From Lactobacillus equicursoris DSM 19284 = JCM 14600 = CIP 110162 (GTDB lineage: Bacteria; Bacillota; Bacilli; Lactobacillales; Lactobacillaceae): a stretch of DNA of 35,456 nucleotides. The notes under the pieces were generated by a model. It was not told the DNA's origin. It made no database searches and saw only the letters and a list, made by a program, of their open reading frames with translations. Below, piece by piece: positions 1 through 7,326 of this stretch (its first letter is position 1; every line of letters begins with the position of its first letter). The stretch spans positions 1 to 35,456 of the forward strand of contig NZ_AZDU01000022.1 in assembly GCF_001434815.1 (NCBI RefSeq). The letters are read 5' to 3'. A program made the position numbers and the translations under genes.

Positions 1-32
1 CCCCCCAATGACGTAGCCAGGTGATTTTTAGG

Positions 33-185
33 CTTGACTAACAAAGGTTAGGGGAAGCAACTGGCAAAAAGTAGCTTGGCTAACAAAGGTTGGGGGAAGC
101 AACCGGCAAAAAGTAGCTTGGCTAACAAAGGTTGGGGGAAGCAACTGGCAAAAAACGACTTGGCTAACTAGATTTGGGGGAATCG
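33..185. repeat. 42-bp tandem repeat, three copies plus a partial fourth
   Basis: Copies begin at 33, 75, 117 and 159, exactly 42 bp apart. Each starts CTTGRCTAAC, continues AAAGGTTRGGGGAAGCAAC and ends GGCAAAAA plus a few variable bases. The last copy fades after about 185. The first copy differs by a few substitutions, so the array is not a recent perfect expansion. Most of the minus strand is open through the array (a 14-codon period), but stops in the first and last copies and no start codon make a protein unlikely. Function is unknown. Confidence 0.85.
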
Positions 186-375
186 GCCGCCCTTTTTTTA
201 CCCAGGCAGCCTCCCGCCAAAACCGCGCCGCGTCGCCACTCTTACTTTTTCCAAAAAGTGTAAAGACACTAGTTCGGCGGGCGCCCGCCTCCCCACCTCG
301 GTAAGCGCCGCGCTCGCCAAACGGCTAATCTAATACTTGCACAAGGCCTTGTGACACCACTTTAAGGAGTCACAC
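186..375. other. G+C-rich leader region upstream of the sigma factor gene
   Basis: No gene is visible here. It holds a perfect 14-bp GC palindrome at 276-289 (GGCGGGCGCCCGCC) and an inverted repeat ACTTTTT-CC-AAAAAGT at 244-259. Neither is followed by a convincing T-run, so I do not call them terminators. A further palindrome at 340-353 lies just before the ribosome binding site and is listed separately. Confidence 0.5.
340..353. promoter_or_regulatory. Perfect palindrome before the sigma factor gene (operator or RNA-hairpin candidate)
   Basis: CACAAGGCCTTGTG is a perfect 14-bp dyad ending about 10 bases before the AAGGAG ribosome binding site at 364-369. Its position suits an operator or an mRNA hairpin affecting translation. 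No binding protein can be assigned from sequence. Confidence 0.35.
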
Positions 376-861
376 ATGATTAGTCGTTACAAAATTGCCG
401 AAGCCTGGTCCAAGCAAAAACTTGTCGCCGGCGCTTTGAAGTCCGCCCACGTTTACCGCAGCTACACCGATTACGAGGACCTCTTTCAGGAGGGGATCCT
501 GGTCTACGCCAAATGCCTGGCCAGCCGCGATCCCCACCTGTCCGATGAGGAGGTTGATCGCCTCGCTTTTAAAAAGGTGCTCTGGCGCACGCTTGATTTG
601 TTAAAAAAGAATCAGCGCCGCTCCGACCACCAGCAAAGCCTGGAGGCGGCCTTCCTTTTACCAGCCAAGCCCGCCGAATGGCCGCTCGCGCTCAAAATCG
701 CCTGGAAGCAGCTGCCAGATTTGGAAAAAATCGTCCTCGGCCAAAATCTGATCCAAGGCTACAGCCTGAAGGAAACCGCCGACCTCTTGAACCTGCCCTA
801 CCGGACAACCAGCCGGATCAAAAAGCAGGCCCTAGAAAAATTGCGGCAGCAACTGGAATAA
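376..861 (+). CDS. Sigma-70-family factor, competence ComX/SigX-like
   Basis: The 161-residue protein looks like a small sigma-70-type factor. A region-2-like segment sits around residues 30-70 (DYEDLFQEGILVYAKCL) and a region-4 helix-turn-helix around 110-160 (GYSLKETADLLNLPYRTTSR). It has no region 1 or 3, as in the ComX/SigX competence sigma factors of streptococci and lactobacilli. Such factors direct RNA polymerase to late competence promoters, but no com genes are in the window, so the competence role is inference. AAGGAG lies 7 bases upstream of the ATG. The gene stands alone between a repeat array and a strong terminator and is G+C-rich, unlike the A+T-rich gene pair beyond it. It could instead be another ECF-like factor. 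Confidence 0.75.
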   Translation: MISRYKIAEAWSKQKLVAGALKSAHVYRSYTDYEDLFQEGILVYAKCLASRDPHLSDEEVDRLAFKKVLWRTLDLLKKNQRRSDHQQSLEAAFLLPAKPAEWPLALKIAWKQLPDLEKIVLGQNLIQGYSLKETADLLNLPYRTTSRIKKQALEKLRQQLE

Positions 862-868
862 GAAATAA

Positions 869-898
869 GCGTCAAACCTAAATGGTTTGACGCTTTTT
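869..898. terminator. Rho-independent terminator, sigma factor gene
   Basis: A 10-bp perfect stem, GCGTCAAACC / GGTTTGACGC, has a 5-base loop and is followed by TTTTT. It ends the sigma factor transcript. The convergent gene's stop codon lies in the T-run, so the same hairpin probably helps stop minus-strand transcription too, although the T-run is weaker in that direction. Confidence 0.9.
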
Positions 899-1682
899 AC
901 ATCCTAAATTTTCCGTCTTTATCTGTTTGCTCAAAAACGTAATCTAAATCCATTGCCTGAACTGGCAAATTCAAGTCTTTAAACCGCTTCTTGATCCTAA
1001 CCCGCTTTCCATCTTCAATTTGATCCATCAGCTTTTTCAAAGTAATTCCTTCGCGCGCAAGATAGTTATCTACAAACTGCTGGTACTGGGGGCGATTGAG
1101 CAGGCCACTAGCCGTTCCACCTAACACCTCAGAACTTAAATTACCATTCATCCGATGCAGCAAGGCGGTATAGAAGGCATTATGCATTATGCTTTCTCCC
1201 TCTTGCTTATAGCTTTGGGCAAAAGACCGCGGTGGATCGAGCAAGTAATGGTTGCTGCTTGCCAGTTCTGTAAACATAATCTGCTTGCCTCGGCACTCAA
1301 CTTTCTCCATTTTTTGCAGCGCGACAAGATCAGTTCCCGATGTGTGAAAAGACTCTAGTGAAAAAATGGCCCCGCCGCCAGTTGAGACGACATGCTGCTC
1401 CTTAATTTTTAGTATCTCGCTGATTGCTTTTTGCAAAAGTATGCCGCCAAAAAGATCATCGTTAACTAAGTGAGTGAGCAAAGAATTCGTACTTTGCTTA
1501 AGCAGCAGCTCGCCCCTTTTAGCATCTACAACTAAAGTTCGGTAGTCGCCCAGAATCCCTTTTTCGAAACCAAAAGCAACAATAAAGTTACCATCGATCC
1601 GATAGTTGTTGGCCGGCTCAGCTAGCAAGCTTCCGGCTTGATAAGCCTCCTGATACCAGCTCTTGTCATACAAATAATCCAT
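897..1682 (-). CDS. Unrecognised protein, second gene of a two-gene cassette
   Basis: I do not recognise this 261-residue protein. It has no signal peptide, no membrane segments and no metal or nucleotide motif I can name. A Gly-rich stretch (STGGGAIFSLESF) lies near residues 100-112, and the C-terminal third is charged (ITLKKLMDQIEDGKRVRIKK). An AGGTGA ribosome binding site overlaps the stop codon of the preceding gene and only 3 bases separate the two, so translation is probably coupled. Base composition is more A+T-rich than the sugar genes, hinting at a different origin. The pair could be an accessory function such as defence or toxin/immunity, but nothing in the sequence proves it. Confidence 0.6.
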   Translation of the reverse strand: MDYLYDKSWYQEAYQAGSLLAEPANNYRIDGNFIVAFGFEKGILGDYRTLVVDAKRGELLLKQSTNSLLTHLVNDDLFGGILLQKAISEILKIKEQHVVSTGGGAIFSLESFHTSGTDLVALQKMEKVECRGKQIMFTELASSNHYLLDPPRSFAQSYKQEGESIMHNAFYTALLHRMNGNLSSEVLGGTASGLLNRPQYQQFVDNYLAREGITLKKLMDQIEDGKRVRIKKRFKDLNLPVQAMDLDYVFEQTDKDGKFRM

Positions 1683-1685
1683 ATC

Positions 1686-2435
1686 TCACCTAAGTTTTTG
1701 ATCATAGTATTTAAAAGCATGCCTCATTCCATAACCAACATTATCATATTGAGGCAGTTCTTGTTTGGCTGGCTCTAAAAACTTGATCAGGTAATACACC
1801 CGCTGATCATCCACGTGACTGGAGTGCTGGAAGCCGCGCCATTTCATTCCTTCTTCAAAGTACCCCCTATACTTTTTTACTTCATAAATCATCCCAAACA
1901 AGGCTAAAAAACTCTTTAGTTCACTGCTTTCAGTCACCTTTCCAGTCAACATCAGATCTAATGCCGCCGAATGCGGACAATCTAGCAGTTCATCGAGAGT
2001 TACTAAATCTACCTTTGAGTCAATATTCACATGAAAAAGGTTATTCCGGACAAAAATCTTCTTTTGACCAACTAGAATGTATTCCTTCATTTCCGGTAGA
2101 GATAAAAAATGCCGCTCTTTCTTAGAAACGTTCTCTATTGCCTTAGTCCTGGACCAAATGAGTCTTAAAAGAAAACACGCAGCTTCCTCGGCTTCAGTCT
2201 TTAGCGGATGCTTTTCCTTTAAAAAAGTTCTTACTGCTGAGCGCAACTTCGCTTTTAAAATTGCAACGCCCTTTTTAATCATATCTTTGGTCTCAGTATT
2301 AATTAGAATTAACCGACGCTTGGTAAAAAGCAAACTAAGTATGGAGATTTCTTTTTCTTCTAGATCCTGAGATAATTCTTCCGAAAACACAGTGGCGGCA
2401 AGCCATTTATTTACATATTTCTCAATTTCTTCCAT
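1686..2435 (-). CDS. Unrecognised protein, first gene of a two-gene cassette
   Basis: I do not recognise this 249-residue protein. It is rich in Lys and Glu, predicted soluble and largely helical in its N-terminal half (residues 1-110). The C-terminal half is more mixed and ends in an aromatic, basic tail (GMRHAFKYYDQKLR). No domain can be named. The ATG at 2435 has no convincing Shine-Dalgarno sequence upstream, so the start is uncertain; the other boundaries are clear. It is followed after 3 bases by a second unknown gene, presumably on the same transcript. Its A+T-rich codon use differs from the flanking genes. Confidence 0.6.
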   Translation of the reverse strand: MEEIEKYVNKWLAATVFSEELSQDLEEKEISILSLLFTKRRLILINTETKDMIKKGVAILKAKLRSAVRTFLKEKHPLKTEAEEAACFLLRLIWSRTKAIENVSKKERHFLSLPEMKEYILVGQKKIFVRNNLFHVNIDSKVDLVTLDELLDCPHSAALDLMLTGKVTESSELKSFLALFGMIYEVKKYRGYFEEGMKWRGFQHSSHVDDQRVYYLIKFLEPAKQELPQYDNVGYGMRHAFKYYDQKLR

Positions 2436-2651
2436 TTTTATCTACAATGTAATATATGAAATCAACTGTATACTTACTAGGCAATGTAAATTACCTCACA
2501 AAGAATAAGTCTACCATACTCTTCTCTCTAATAAAAGCGCTATCATTTAACGAACGTGTGATTTTGTTATTTCTTAATTCCTTAACGACCCTACCATCAG
2601 AACCTGCTCGCCTTCGACATTTCAAGCTTTTCATCATTTCCGAAAAATATG

Positions 2652-2684
2652 AAAAAAGAGCTAGAACAAATCTAGCTCTTTTTT
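2652..2684 (-). terminator. Bidirectional terminator after the lacR operon
   Basis: An 8-bp stem GAGCTAGA / TCTAGCTC with a 5-base loop is flanked by six A on one side and six T on the other, so it can work in both directions. On the minus strand it lies just after the last gene of the lacR-lacA-lacB operon. Between 2436 and 2651 I see no other convincing element. Confidence 0.85.
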
Positions 2685-2701
2685 GCGCCTTCAGATGTAA
2701 G

Positions 2702-3373
2702 TTAGTTTAATGGCTTGGTTTCAATCAACTTTCCGGTAAGGGCTACTTGGTAGCCTTGAGCAATCTTGTCTTGCCGCACTGGGTGAACCACTTGGAACTT
2801 ACCTTGCTTAACCACACGCGGGTTGCCGCTCTTAAAGCCAGCTGGCAGCGGCAAGTTAGTACCATGTAAAACGACTACGATTACCTTATAGCCACTCTTA
2901 GTGACTTCGATTGGCGCATAATGCAGAGTCGTGTTGTAGAGTTCAACGATCGTGCCCTTTGGCACGTAATAGATCTTGCCATCCCGGCGCGGATCAATTG
3001 TTCCTTGCTTGTCCAGGGTCTGCCTTTTAGCAAAAAACATCACAACGTCATCTAGCATAATGTTGAGTTCAGAACATTGGTGGTACTCAAAAGCAGAAAA
3101 ATCATCCGTGTGACCAATCGTGGCCCCGGCATCAATTGGCATCCCTGCAAAGACATCCCGGCCAATGGCTTGAATGGCTTCTGTCTTTTCAAGTTCAGGA
3201 ATTGACTGCAGGTAAGTTGAGCCAGACTCTGGCATAGTGACGTGGTTCATCACGTCTTCGATTTCCGCTAACGGATAATTGTAGATCACGCCAAAGTCCG
3301 CAAAGCTTGAGTCCGTTACAGGCAAGATTTCAAGATCAGGGTTAGCTGCTCTAAATTCCTCTAATCTACTCAT
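2702..3373 (-). CDS. DUF4867-family protein, last gene of the lacRAB operon
   Basis: The protein has 223 residues from an ATG preceded by AGAGG. A longer reading frame is possible, but it would overlap lacB heavily and has no better ribosome site. The sequence is consistent with DUF4867, cupin-like proteins of unknown function in Lactobacillus sugar loci. The middle (residues about 80-160) has alternating beta-type stretches and His residues (FEYHQCSELN, TTLHYAPIEV), as expected for a cupin-like barrel. It follows lacB by 10 bases, so it is co-transcribed with the galactose-6-phosphate isomerase genes. A role in sugar-phosphate isomerisation or mutarotation is plausible but is inference from context. 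Confidence 0.7.
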   Translation of the reverse strand: MSRLEEFRAANPDLEILPVTDSSFADFGVIYNYPLAEIEDVMNHVTMPESGSTYLQSIPELEKTEAIQAIGRDVFAGMPIDAGATIGHTDDFSAFEYHQCSELNIMLDDVVMFFAKRQTLDKQGTIDPRRDGKIYYVPKGTIVELYNTTLHYAPIEVTKSGYKVIVVVLHGTNLPLPAGFKSGNPRVVKQGKFQVVHPVRQDKIAQGYQVALTGKLIETKPLN

Positions 3374-3383
3374 GGCTCGCCTC

Positions 3384-3959
3384 TTAGTCGTGGTAGACGC
3401 CTTCAGCCCACTTCTTGTTTTCTTCGTCAAAGAAGTGTTCATTGTCCTTTTGGTCTGGGTTTGGCTTAGCAATGTGGTCGATCTTGTCAATCAGCTTCTT
3501 ATTTTCATCGCTTGGCTTGTACTTAGCGTTCAAGAAGCCATCAACAATGTCAAAAATAAAGTCGCGGCCCAAAACGATCCCGCCAAAGCCTAAAACATTA
3601 GCGTTCAATTCTTCGCGGGCGTAAATAGCTTGGGTTTGGTCACCAACCATGGCGGCGCGAATACCTTCATTCTTGTCAGCAGCGGTTGAGATCCCGATCC
3701 CGGTCCCGCAAAGAACGATCCCAAGGTCAGCCCGGCCGTCAGCTACGGCTTCAGCAACTCTCTTACCGTACATTGGGTAGTGAGTCCGGCTATTGTCGTA
3801 AGTCCCCATGTCCAAGACTTGATAGCCGGCAGCCTTCAAGTGGTCAGAAATCAGCATCTTGGTTGCCGTAACAATGTGGTCATTACCTAAAGCGATGACA
3901 GTGTGCTTGTCAATTTTTGCATCAACGTATTCTGGTTGTGGACGATCATTATCTAACAT
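3384..3959 (-). CDS. lacB: Galactose-6-phosphate isomerase subunit LacB
   Basis: With LacA, this forms the cytoplasmic heteromeric isomerase converting D-galactose-6-phosphate to D-tagatose-6-phosphate, the first step of the tagatose pathway. The RpiB/LacA/LacB family signature is clear: GNDHIV near the start, [17 protein letters not shown] in the middle and NANVLGFGG later, with the typical KPNPDQK...EGVYHD ending. The protein has 191 residues against about 171 usually. The extra residues form an N-terminal extension of about 18 before the canonical start region. A GGAGG lies 10 bases before this ATG and no in-frame alternative start looks better, so I keep the long form. It follows lacA in the lacR operon. 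Confidence 0.95.
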   Translation of the reverse strand: MLDNDRPQPEYVDAKIDKHTVIALGNDHIVTATKMLISDHLKAAGYQVLDMGTYDNSRTHYPMYGKRVAEAVADGRADLGIVLCGTGIGISTAADKNEGIRAAMVGDQTQAIYAREELNANVLGFGGIVLGRDFIFDIVDGFLNAKYKPSDENKKLIDKIDHIAKPNPDQKDNEHFFDEENKKWAEGVYHD

Positions 3960-3985
3960 TTTAAAAAAGCCTCCGTTAACTCAAG

Positions 3986-4414
3986 CTAAATCATCTTTTC
4001 AAGCATGTCCAAGCGAACTTGGTGTCTGCCAGCTGCGTATTCAGTGTCTAAGTATCTTTGAACAATGGTATTAGCCAGGTCTGGCCCAACCACGCCGCTG
4101 CCCAAAGCAATTGCCTTAGCACCGTTGTGCATCGCCGTCATGTGAGCAGTCCGTTCTTCGTTAACGTTAGCTGTTACCATGCCCTTAACCTTGTTGGAAG
4201 CCATGGCTGAACCAACGCCGTAGCGGTCAAACATTACCGCCTTCTTGATGCCGTTGTCCAAAACTTCATGGGTAACCTTCAGACTTGATTCTACAAAGTC
4301 TTCAGCAGGTTCTGGGGTAACATCTACAACTTCATAATCGTGCTTTTGAAGGTAGTCCTTAACTTCTTCCTTCAATTCAAAACCGTCTTTGTCGCTTCCG
4401 ATAACAACTTTCAT
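3986..4414 (-). CDS. lacA: Galactose-6-phosphate isomerase subunit LacA
   Basis: This 142-residue protein is the partner subunit of LacB in the galactose-6-phosphate isomerase, and its length is typical of LacA. Family features include the N-terminal beta strand [11 protein letters not shown], the central [15 protein letters not shown] and the C-terminal [13 protein letters not shown]. The catalytic Cys-containing loop of LacB is replaced by [14 protein letters not shown], as expected for the LacA half. AAAGGAAG precedes the ATG. It lies 18 bases after lacR and 26 bases before lacB, so one transcript is likely, giving LacR control over its own operon. Confidence 0.95.
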   Translation of the reverse strand: MKVVIGSDKDGFELKEEVKDYLQKHDYEVVDVTPEPAEDFVESSLKVTHEVLDNGIKKAVMFDRYGVGSAMASNKVKGMVTANVNEERTAHMTAMHNGAKAIALGSGVVGPDLANTIVQRYLDTEYAAGRHQVRLDMLEKMI

Positions 4415-4432
4415 TGTTATGCTTCCTTTCGT

Positions 4433-5200
4433 TTAGCTGTCAATACCGGTACGGATTGACGTATATTGCCGATAATATTCCAACACGTCAGGAGAAGCTT
4501 GCTTATTAGTTACTAATTCATCAATGTCGTACAGGCTGTAGAACTGGTAAAAGTCTCGGTGGTTAAACTTATACATGTCGGCAACAACTACTTTCTTTTG
4601 AGCGTTGTTCAAACCGATGCTTTGAGTTTGCCCTTCCTCAATGTCAGCTGTCAGCAGCTCAGCATCGCTAATCCCGTTTACGCCAACAAAGGCTTTATCA
4701 TAATTCATTGAATCCAATTCATCATTAGCCAAGGCTCCATAAAAAGTCCCACTGATTCGGCGGTAAGAGCCGCCAACCAAGATCAACTGGTAGTTGTGGG
4801 GATTCTTTCGAGCTGTTTCAAAAACCGGCAGTGAATTCGTAACGATTCGCAAATTCTCTTGATCTAAGCGAGCGACCATAAACTCTAAAGTAGTACCGGG
4901 TCCAACATAAATCGTTTCATTATCTTCGACTAGACTGGCAGCAATTGCTGCAATCTCCTTCTTTTCAGCGATGTGAATTTCCCTTTTTTCATGAAAATTC
5001 TGCTCAGTCTTCATTTGCAAAGACAGGGCCTGAACGCCGCCGTGGAGGCGAATCACCTTACCAGCCTTAGATAGCTCATCTAGGTCACGGCGAATAGTCA
5101 TTTCTGAAACGTTCATCGTCTTTGCTAAGTCTGATACCGCGATAAAGTTCTGCTCGGTAACCATCTTCATTATTAAATCAAGGCGTTCTCTTTTTAACAT
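4433..5200 (-). CDS. lacR: Lactose/tagatose pathway repressor LacR, DeoR family
   Basis: This 255-residue DeoR-family regulator has an N-terminal winged helix-turn-helix (residues about 6-57, with SDLAKTMNVSEMTIRRDLDE). A sugar-phosphate-binding domain follows, including the GPGTTLEF loop and VGVNGI. In streptococci and lactococci LacR is released from DNA by tagatose-6-phosphate, and the same effector is likely here. It leads the operon lacR-lacA-lacB-DUF4867. AAGGAG lies 9 bases upstream of the ATG. A strong promoter with an inverted repeat just downstream of the -10 precedes it, suggesting autoregulation. The gene assignment rests on family and context. Confidence 0.92.
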   Translation of the reverse strand: MLKRERLDLIMKMVTEQNFIAVSDLAKTMNVSEMTIRRDLDELSKAGKVIRLHGGVQALSLQMKTEQNFHEKREIHIAEKKEIAAIAASLVEDNETIYVGPGTTLEFMVARLDQENLRIVTNSLPVFETARKNPHNYQLILVGGSYRRISGTFYGALANDELDSMNYDKAFVGVNGISDAELLTADIEEGQTQSIGLNNAQKKVVVADMYKFNHRDFYQFYSLYDIDELVTNKQASPDVLEYYRQYTSIRTGIDS

Positions 5201-5231
5201 TTTCTAACACTCCTTGGTTGCCAATGATAGG

Positions 5232-5253
5232 TTATGTTCGCTTACAAACATAA
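5232..5253 (-). promoter_or_regulatory. Inverted repeat with overlapping cre-like site: candidate LacR/CcpA operator
   Basis: TTATGTT-N8-AACATAA forms a perfect 7-bp-arm dyad at 5232-5253. On the minus strand its core reads TGTAAGCGAACATA (5246 down to 5233), whose first half matches the cre consensus TGWAARCG. It covers the expected transcription start of lacR and touches the -10, so a bound repressor would block the promoter. Whether LacR, CcpA or both bind is inference. Confidence 0.55.
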
Positions 5254-5280
5254 TATAACATCTGCAACCGCTTTTTTCAA
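5252..5280 (-). promoter_or_regulatory. Promoter of the lacR operon
   Basis: On the minus strand, -35 TTGAAA (5280-5275) and -10 TATATT (5257-5252) are separated by exactly 17 bases. The lacR ATG is about 50 bases further downstream. AAAAGCGGTT occurs in opposite orientations in this region (upstream at 5338-5347 and, as its complement, within the spacer), a further possible regulator-binding pair. Confidence 0.7.
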
Positions 5281-5366
5281 TACTTTTTTACTAAAAGAAT
5301 ACCACATTTTTCGGTATTTTTTCGTGTATGTTGCCAAAAGCGGTTTGATCGCTTTTCGTAGGCAAG

Positions 5367-5417
5367 AAAAAAGAAGGTGGTACTTCTAACATTTTTGATC
5401 AGAATTCCCCTTCTTTT
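5367..5417 (-). terminator. Terminator after lacX
   Basis: On the minus strand an AAGAAGG arm (within 5411-5417) pairs with CCTTCTT (about 5371-5377), with extra pairing inside, and is followed by TTTTTT. It lies just after the lacX stop codon. The stem is imperfect and the loop large, so this is somewhat less secure than the other terminators. Confidence 0.65.
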
Positions 5418-5438
5418 CACATTGATATGCTCAGTTAG

Positions 5439-6311
5439 TTAGAAAAAGCTGATTGATGTCGAAACTACTTCCCCACGTTCCGGCGCAATTACTTGTTCAC
5501 CCTTCTTATCAGCTATTTCACCAACCTTGCCGTATTGATCAGGCAGGCCTCTAAAGCCCTCTACGCACAAAAATGGCGCATGCTTTTCTTCTGGACTCCA
5601 AATTGCCAAGTATGGGAAGTCAGACAACTCCAAGCGAATGGCATGTTGGTGACCACTGACAAGGGTCACCTCACGAAGCTTTTGCGCGTCGTAAATCCGC
5701 AAGCCTGCATCCAACATCGGGTAGCTGACTGGCAAACTTGAATCCTTCAAGGCAACTTCTGCTTCCTTGCCGCTTCTAAACGGTGCTGGATCAATCAAGA
5801 GTTCAGTCAAGCTGTTAGTCTGCGGTTCAAAATTCAAGCGATAATTGCTCAAGTCCCCTTCCAAATTGAAGGCTGGGTGGAAGCCAAGCGAGTAATACAT
5901 TTCTTGATCCGTATTGTTGGTGATGGCGTAACTAATCAGCAGCTGCTTGCCTTGCAGCTGGTAGCTGATTCGCACCGTAAAGTCGTATGGATAGACTTCC
6001 AGGGTTTCCGCATTTGACACAAAGGTTAAAACAGCGGAATCTTTTTTCACTTCTTCAAGGGCAAAGTCGTAGTCGCGTAAAAAGCCATGCTGCTTCATAG
6101 CGTATTTTTGCCCATTAAGCAGGTAGCTATTCTCGTTTGAGCGACCAATAAATGGAAACAGAATTGGCGCATGCCGTCCCCAGTATTGCTTGTCAGCCTG
6201 CCAGATGTATTCAAAGCCATCTTGCAAATTCTTAGCACTTTGGACTTCCGCACCTAATGTTGAAATTTTTACTTCTAGTTGATCGTTTGTTAAAGTTAGT
6301 AATTCAGTCAT
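5439..6311 (-). CDS. lacX: LacX-type aldose 1-epimerase family protein
   Basis: This is a galactose-mutarotase-like protein of 290 residues from the ATG at 6311. An upstream in-frame ATG would add 19 basic residues and overlap lacC. Typical features are the N-terminal QLEVKISTLGAEVQS, GRHAPILFPFIGR and QHGFLRDYDF, with a conserved His in FHPAFNLEG. LacX homologues sit at the ends of lac operons in lactococci. They resemble GalM but have no well-proven role; anomer conversion of sugars or sugar phosphates is likely. It follows lacC by 28 bases and is the last gene before a terminator. Confidence 0.88.
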   Translation of the reverse strand: MTELLTLTNDQLEVKISTLGAEVQSAKNLQDGFEYIWQADKQYWGRHAPILFPFIGRSNENSYLLNGQKYAMKQHGFLRDYDFALEEVKKDSAVLTFVSNAETLEVYPYDFTVRISYQLQGKQLLISYAITNNTDQEMYYSLGFHPAFNLEGDLSNYRLNFEPQTNSLTELLIDPAPFRSGKEAEVALKDSSLPVSYPMLDAGLRIYDAQKLREVTLVSGHQHAIRLELSDFPYLAIWSPEEKHAPFLCVEGFRGLPDQYGKVGEIADKKGEQVIAPERGEVVSTSISFF

Positions 6312-6339
6312 TTTTAGTCTCTCTTTGATAAAATATTTT

Positions 6340-7272
6340 CTACTTTTCAACAACTTGGACTTGATCATGGTATTCGGTAAAGAGTTCAGGGTCGATCCAG
6401 CCAGTCTTAGCCTGCATGGTATTCAGCATCCCCGTCGTCATCCCATACTTCAAAACTTCCTGGGGTGCCAGGCCACTATCCATGGCTACTGCCATCCCAG
6501 CCAAAGTGGAGTCGCCAGAGCCAACCGGACTGACCACCTTGATCTTCGGAATTTTGGCTTCAAAGAATTGGTCGTTATGCTTGGCAAAAGCCCCCTTGGC
6601 TCCCAAAGACACAACGATCCATTCAATACCGTCGAAAACCTCACTAGATAAGGCCTTTTTCAAGGCTTCCTCATCATCCAAATCAATCTTTTGACCCAGA
6701 AGCTGCTGCAGCTCACTTTCATTAGGCTTGATCAAGTCTGGCTTAGCAGATAAGGCATCGGCTAAACTGGCACCTGACGTGTCCAGCAGCGCCTTTTTGC
6801 CACTGGCATGAATCAAGTCAACCATCTTAGCGTAGTAGTCACTGCCAAGACCTTTTGGCAAAGAGCCAGACATGGTAACCAGGTTGGCATCTTTGAGCAG
6901 CCCTTGGAAGTGGTCCAAAAAGGCTTGGCCCTCTTTTTCAGATAAAACTGGGCCACCTTCCAAAACTTCGGTCTGCTTACCGCCGTCGTGCAAGATAGCG
7001 ATGCAGCTGCGGGTTTCTTGGTCGATATGGTAGAACTTGTAAGCCAGTTCCAGCTGCTTAAGCTGATTTTCGATAAATTGGCCAAAGTAGCCGCCGGTAA
7101 TCCCAGTAGCTAAGACATCACAGTTGAGCAGGTTGATCACCTTGGAGACGTTCAGCCCCTTGCCTCCGGCCACTTTATCGACTTGGCTGACGCGGTTTAC
7201 GTCATCGATTACCAAGTGGTCTAGTTGGTAGGAAATATCAATTGAGGGATTCATGGTTACAGTTAAGATCAT
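6340..7272 (-). CDS. lacC: Tagatose-6-phosphate kinase LacC
   Basis: This 310-residue PfkB-family sugar kinase phosphorylates tagatose-6-phosphate to tagatose-1,6-bisphosphate with ATP, the second step of the tagatose pathway. Visible motifs are the N-terminal MILTVTMNPSIDISY, the substrate-side GGKGLNVSKVI near residue 37, and the catalytic anion-hole motif VGSGDSTLAGMA near the C-terminal third. Length fits LacC. 1-phosphofructokinase (FruK) is a close relative, but lacX next door and lacA, lacB and lacD nearby favour LacC. It lies between galM and lacX on the minus strand. Confidence 0.9.
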   Translation of the reverse strand: MILTVTMNPSIDISYQLDHLVIDDVNRVSQVDKVAGGKGLNVSKVINLLNCDVLATGITGGYFGQFIENQLKQLELAYKFYHIDQETRSCIAILHDGGKQTEVLEGGPVLSEKEGQAFLDHFQGLLKDANLVTMSGSLPKGLGSDYYAKMVDLIHASGKKALLDTSGASLADALSAKPDLIKPNESELQQLLGQKIDLDDEEALKKALSSEVFDGIEWIVVSLGAKGAFAKHNDQFFEAKIPKIKVVSPVGSGDSTLAGMAVAMDSGLAPQEVLKYGMTTGMLNTMQAKTGWIDPELFTEYHDQVQVVEK

Positions 7273-7326
7273 TTTTGTGCTTCTTTCTATGCTTTTGCTT
7301 TTCTTTTATTTTTTTACTTTTAAAAA

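Noticed and set aside
2456..2710. Open frame of 84 codons on the plus strand
   Set aside because: It reads through a strong bidirectional terminator hairpin, overlaps the 3' end of the DUF4867 gene and has no ribosome binding site.
5376..5390. T-box-like string (AAGGTGGTAC)
   Set aside because: There is no upstream specifier stem, no downstream tRNA-related or amino-acid gene in that direction, and the string is part of the minus-strand terminator after lacX.
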